A DNA stretch of 64,000 bases from Heliocidaris tuberculata. Lineage: Eukaryota > Echinodermata > Echinoidea > Camarodonta > Echinometridae. The stretch is from contig CM046832.1 of NCBI GenBank assembly GCA_025618425.1, positions 70,167,707 through 70,231,706 of the forward strand, given 5' to 3'. Positions 63,051 through 64,000 of this stretch are shown here, piece after piece (position 1 is the stretch's first letter; the number at the start of each line of letters is the position of its first letter). The notes under the pieces are model-generated. The model ran no database searches, was not told where the DNA came from, and worked only from the letters and a program-made list of their open reading frames with translations. A program made the position numbers and the translations under genes.

Positions 63051-63168
63051 GAGTAAGTAGTGGGGGCATGCTTTCCCTTCGCGGCCGAACGGAGCGAACG
63101 GGCCCCGCCCGGCCCGCGCCCCGGCCACGGCGGGGATGCATGTCCCCACTACTTAATCAACTGCACTA
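63051..63168. repeat. GC-rich foldback
   Basis: AGTTGAGTAAGTAGTGGGGG and complementary CCCCACTACTTAATCAACT arms enclose a very GC-rich core (GGCCCCGCCCGGCCCGCGCC), far from local base composition. No coding function recognised. Confidence 0.65.
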
Positions 63169-63277
63169 GCGCCGAAAGTTTTTATCAATTAACCTGCAGC
63201 AGAGCTGCATTTATATATTTGGGCCAAGCAAAAATTATTTACCTATATGGATACTTGTGCTTTGGTATTGTCTAGAA

Positions 63278-63980
63278 CCTGGGTTCTTAATTATTTTGTT
63301 AGGAGGGCCAGAAATATTCTTGAAATTACGTCGCGGGCCACAGAGTATGATATATACATACAAAGACGCATGGGACTCACGAATCTTGCCCGAAGACATT
63401 AGCTTCCTTTTTTGTTTGTTTGTTTGTTTTAATTATTATTATTATCATTCAGCGAGCGAGCGAAGCTTGCGAGCAAAAAAAAATTGACACTTTAGAATTG
63501 TGAAAATGTAATTTCATCGTCAAAATGTGCTAATTTAGATTAGATATAAAAAATTACAAAGAGACCATTTCACTGCCCACAAATGAAATGGTGGGTGCCC
63601 GAATGCAGGAAAATTTTTGATATTCTCGGGGGAGAGGGCTCCAGGCCCCATCCCCCGCCACATACGTTAATGCATACATACCCGAATGGCTCATCTAAGG
63701 ACGGTTAAACGATTTTAGAATACACCCTCCTTATTTTTTCTTTGTTTGATTAAAAAAAAAACCCAAACTATAATAATATGTGGTAGGGCAGGGAACAGAT
63801 AAATATGATACGCTATTTGCGAGCGAGCAAAAAATGTTGATACTTTTATTCTTACCAATAGTTAGGATGATATATTATGTATCAACATAGTTCTTAAAAC
63901 AAGATTTTTTTTCTTCTTACTCAGATATTTTTGGCGGGCCGCATGAAATCGTTTCGCGGGCCACACTTTAAGAACAGGGG
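63278..63980. mobile_element. hAT-type element, 703 bp, with 8-bp TSD
   Basis: Left end CCTGGGTTCTTAATTATTTT and right end ACTTTAAGAACAGGGG are imperfect inverted repeats. Both ends contain GCGGGCC-type phrases common to hAT elements with TTCTTAA termini. Exact GTCTAGAA octamers flank it (63270-63277, 63981-63988). No transposase frame. Confidence 0.85.
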
Positions 63981-64000
63981 GTCTAGAATGACGAGTTGCC

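Overview
This is eukaryotic genomic DNA: AT-rich, gene-poor, intron-bearing, with many microsatellites, poly-G/C runs and small inverted-repeat transposons. The gene content (a Rough-type ANTP-class homeobox gene, a beta-1,3-galactosyltransferase-like gene, secreted TIL-domain inhibitors) together with LINE tails and hAT-like MITEs suggests a marine invertebrate deuterostome. An echinoderm, probably a sea urchin, is my best guess; that is inference, and nothing in the window fixes the species.

Layout. 1-4.3 kb (+): two consecutive, phase-compatible exons of a Rough-like homeobox gene, a complete homeodomain exon (2639-2873) and a probable terminal exon (4095-4242). The upstream exons are not visible. 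4.3-14.5 kb: no gene; repeats, including a dispersed family, a LINE 3' end and a 661-bp hAT-type element with an exact 8-bp target-site duplication. 14.7-16.4 kb (-): two exons encoding a complete 493-residue GT31 glycosyltransferase whose stem contains three 32-residue tandem repeats. 16.4-35.5 kb: no gene supported; contains two back-to-back foldback elements (17938-18839 and 18855-19433), a LINE remnant, microsatellites and a decayed repeat field at 30.2-31.7 kb.

35.6-59.7 kb (+): a direct segmental duplication. Copy A (about 35577-42560) and copy B (about 47118-59690) each carry a two-exon gene for a small secreted protein with one ten-cysteine TIL protease-inhibitor domain. Exon 1 encodes the signal peptide and exon 2 the inhibitor. 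The paralogues differ at the predicted reactive-site P1 residue (Arg in A, Gln in B), in the linker, and at the C terminus. Copy B has been enlarged by insertions, among them a decayed reverse-transcriptase fragment and hAT MITEs; copy A carries its own private MITE. Because the copies are homologous, several insertions can be read as filled versus empty sites.

59.7-64 kb: no gene; LINE tails, a 1.39-kb element bounded by a 28-bp inverted repeat, a short GC-rich foldback and a 703-bp hAT-type element with an 8-bp target-site duplication.

The three kinds of gene show no functional link. The strongest biological story is the TIL duplication with its divergent reactive loops, and the strongest genomic one is the record of transposon insertions before and after that duplication.
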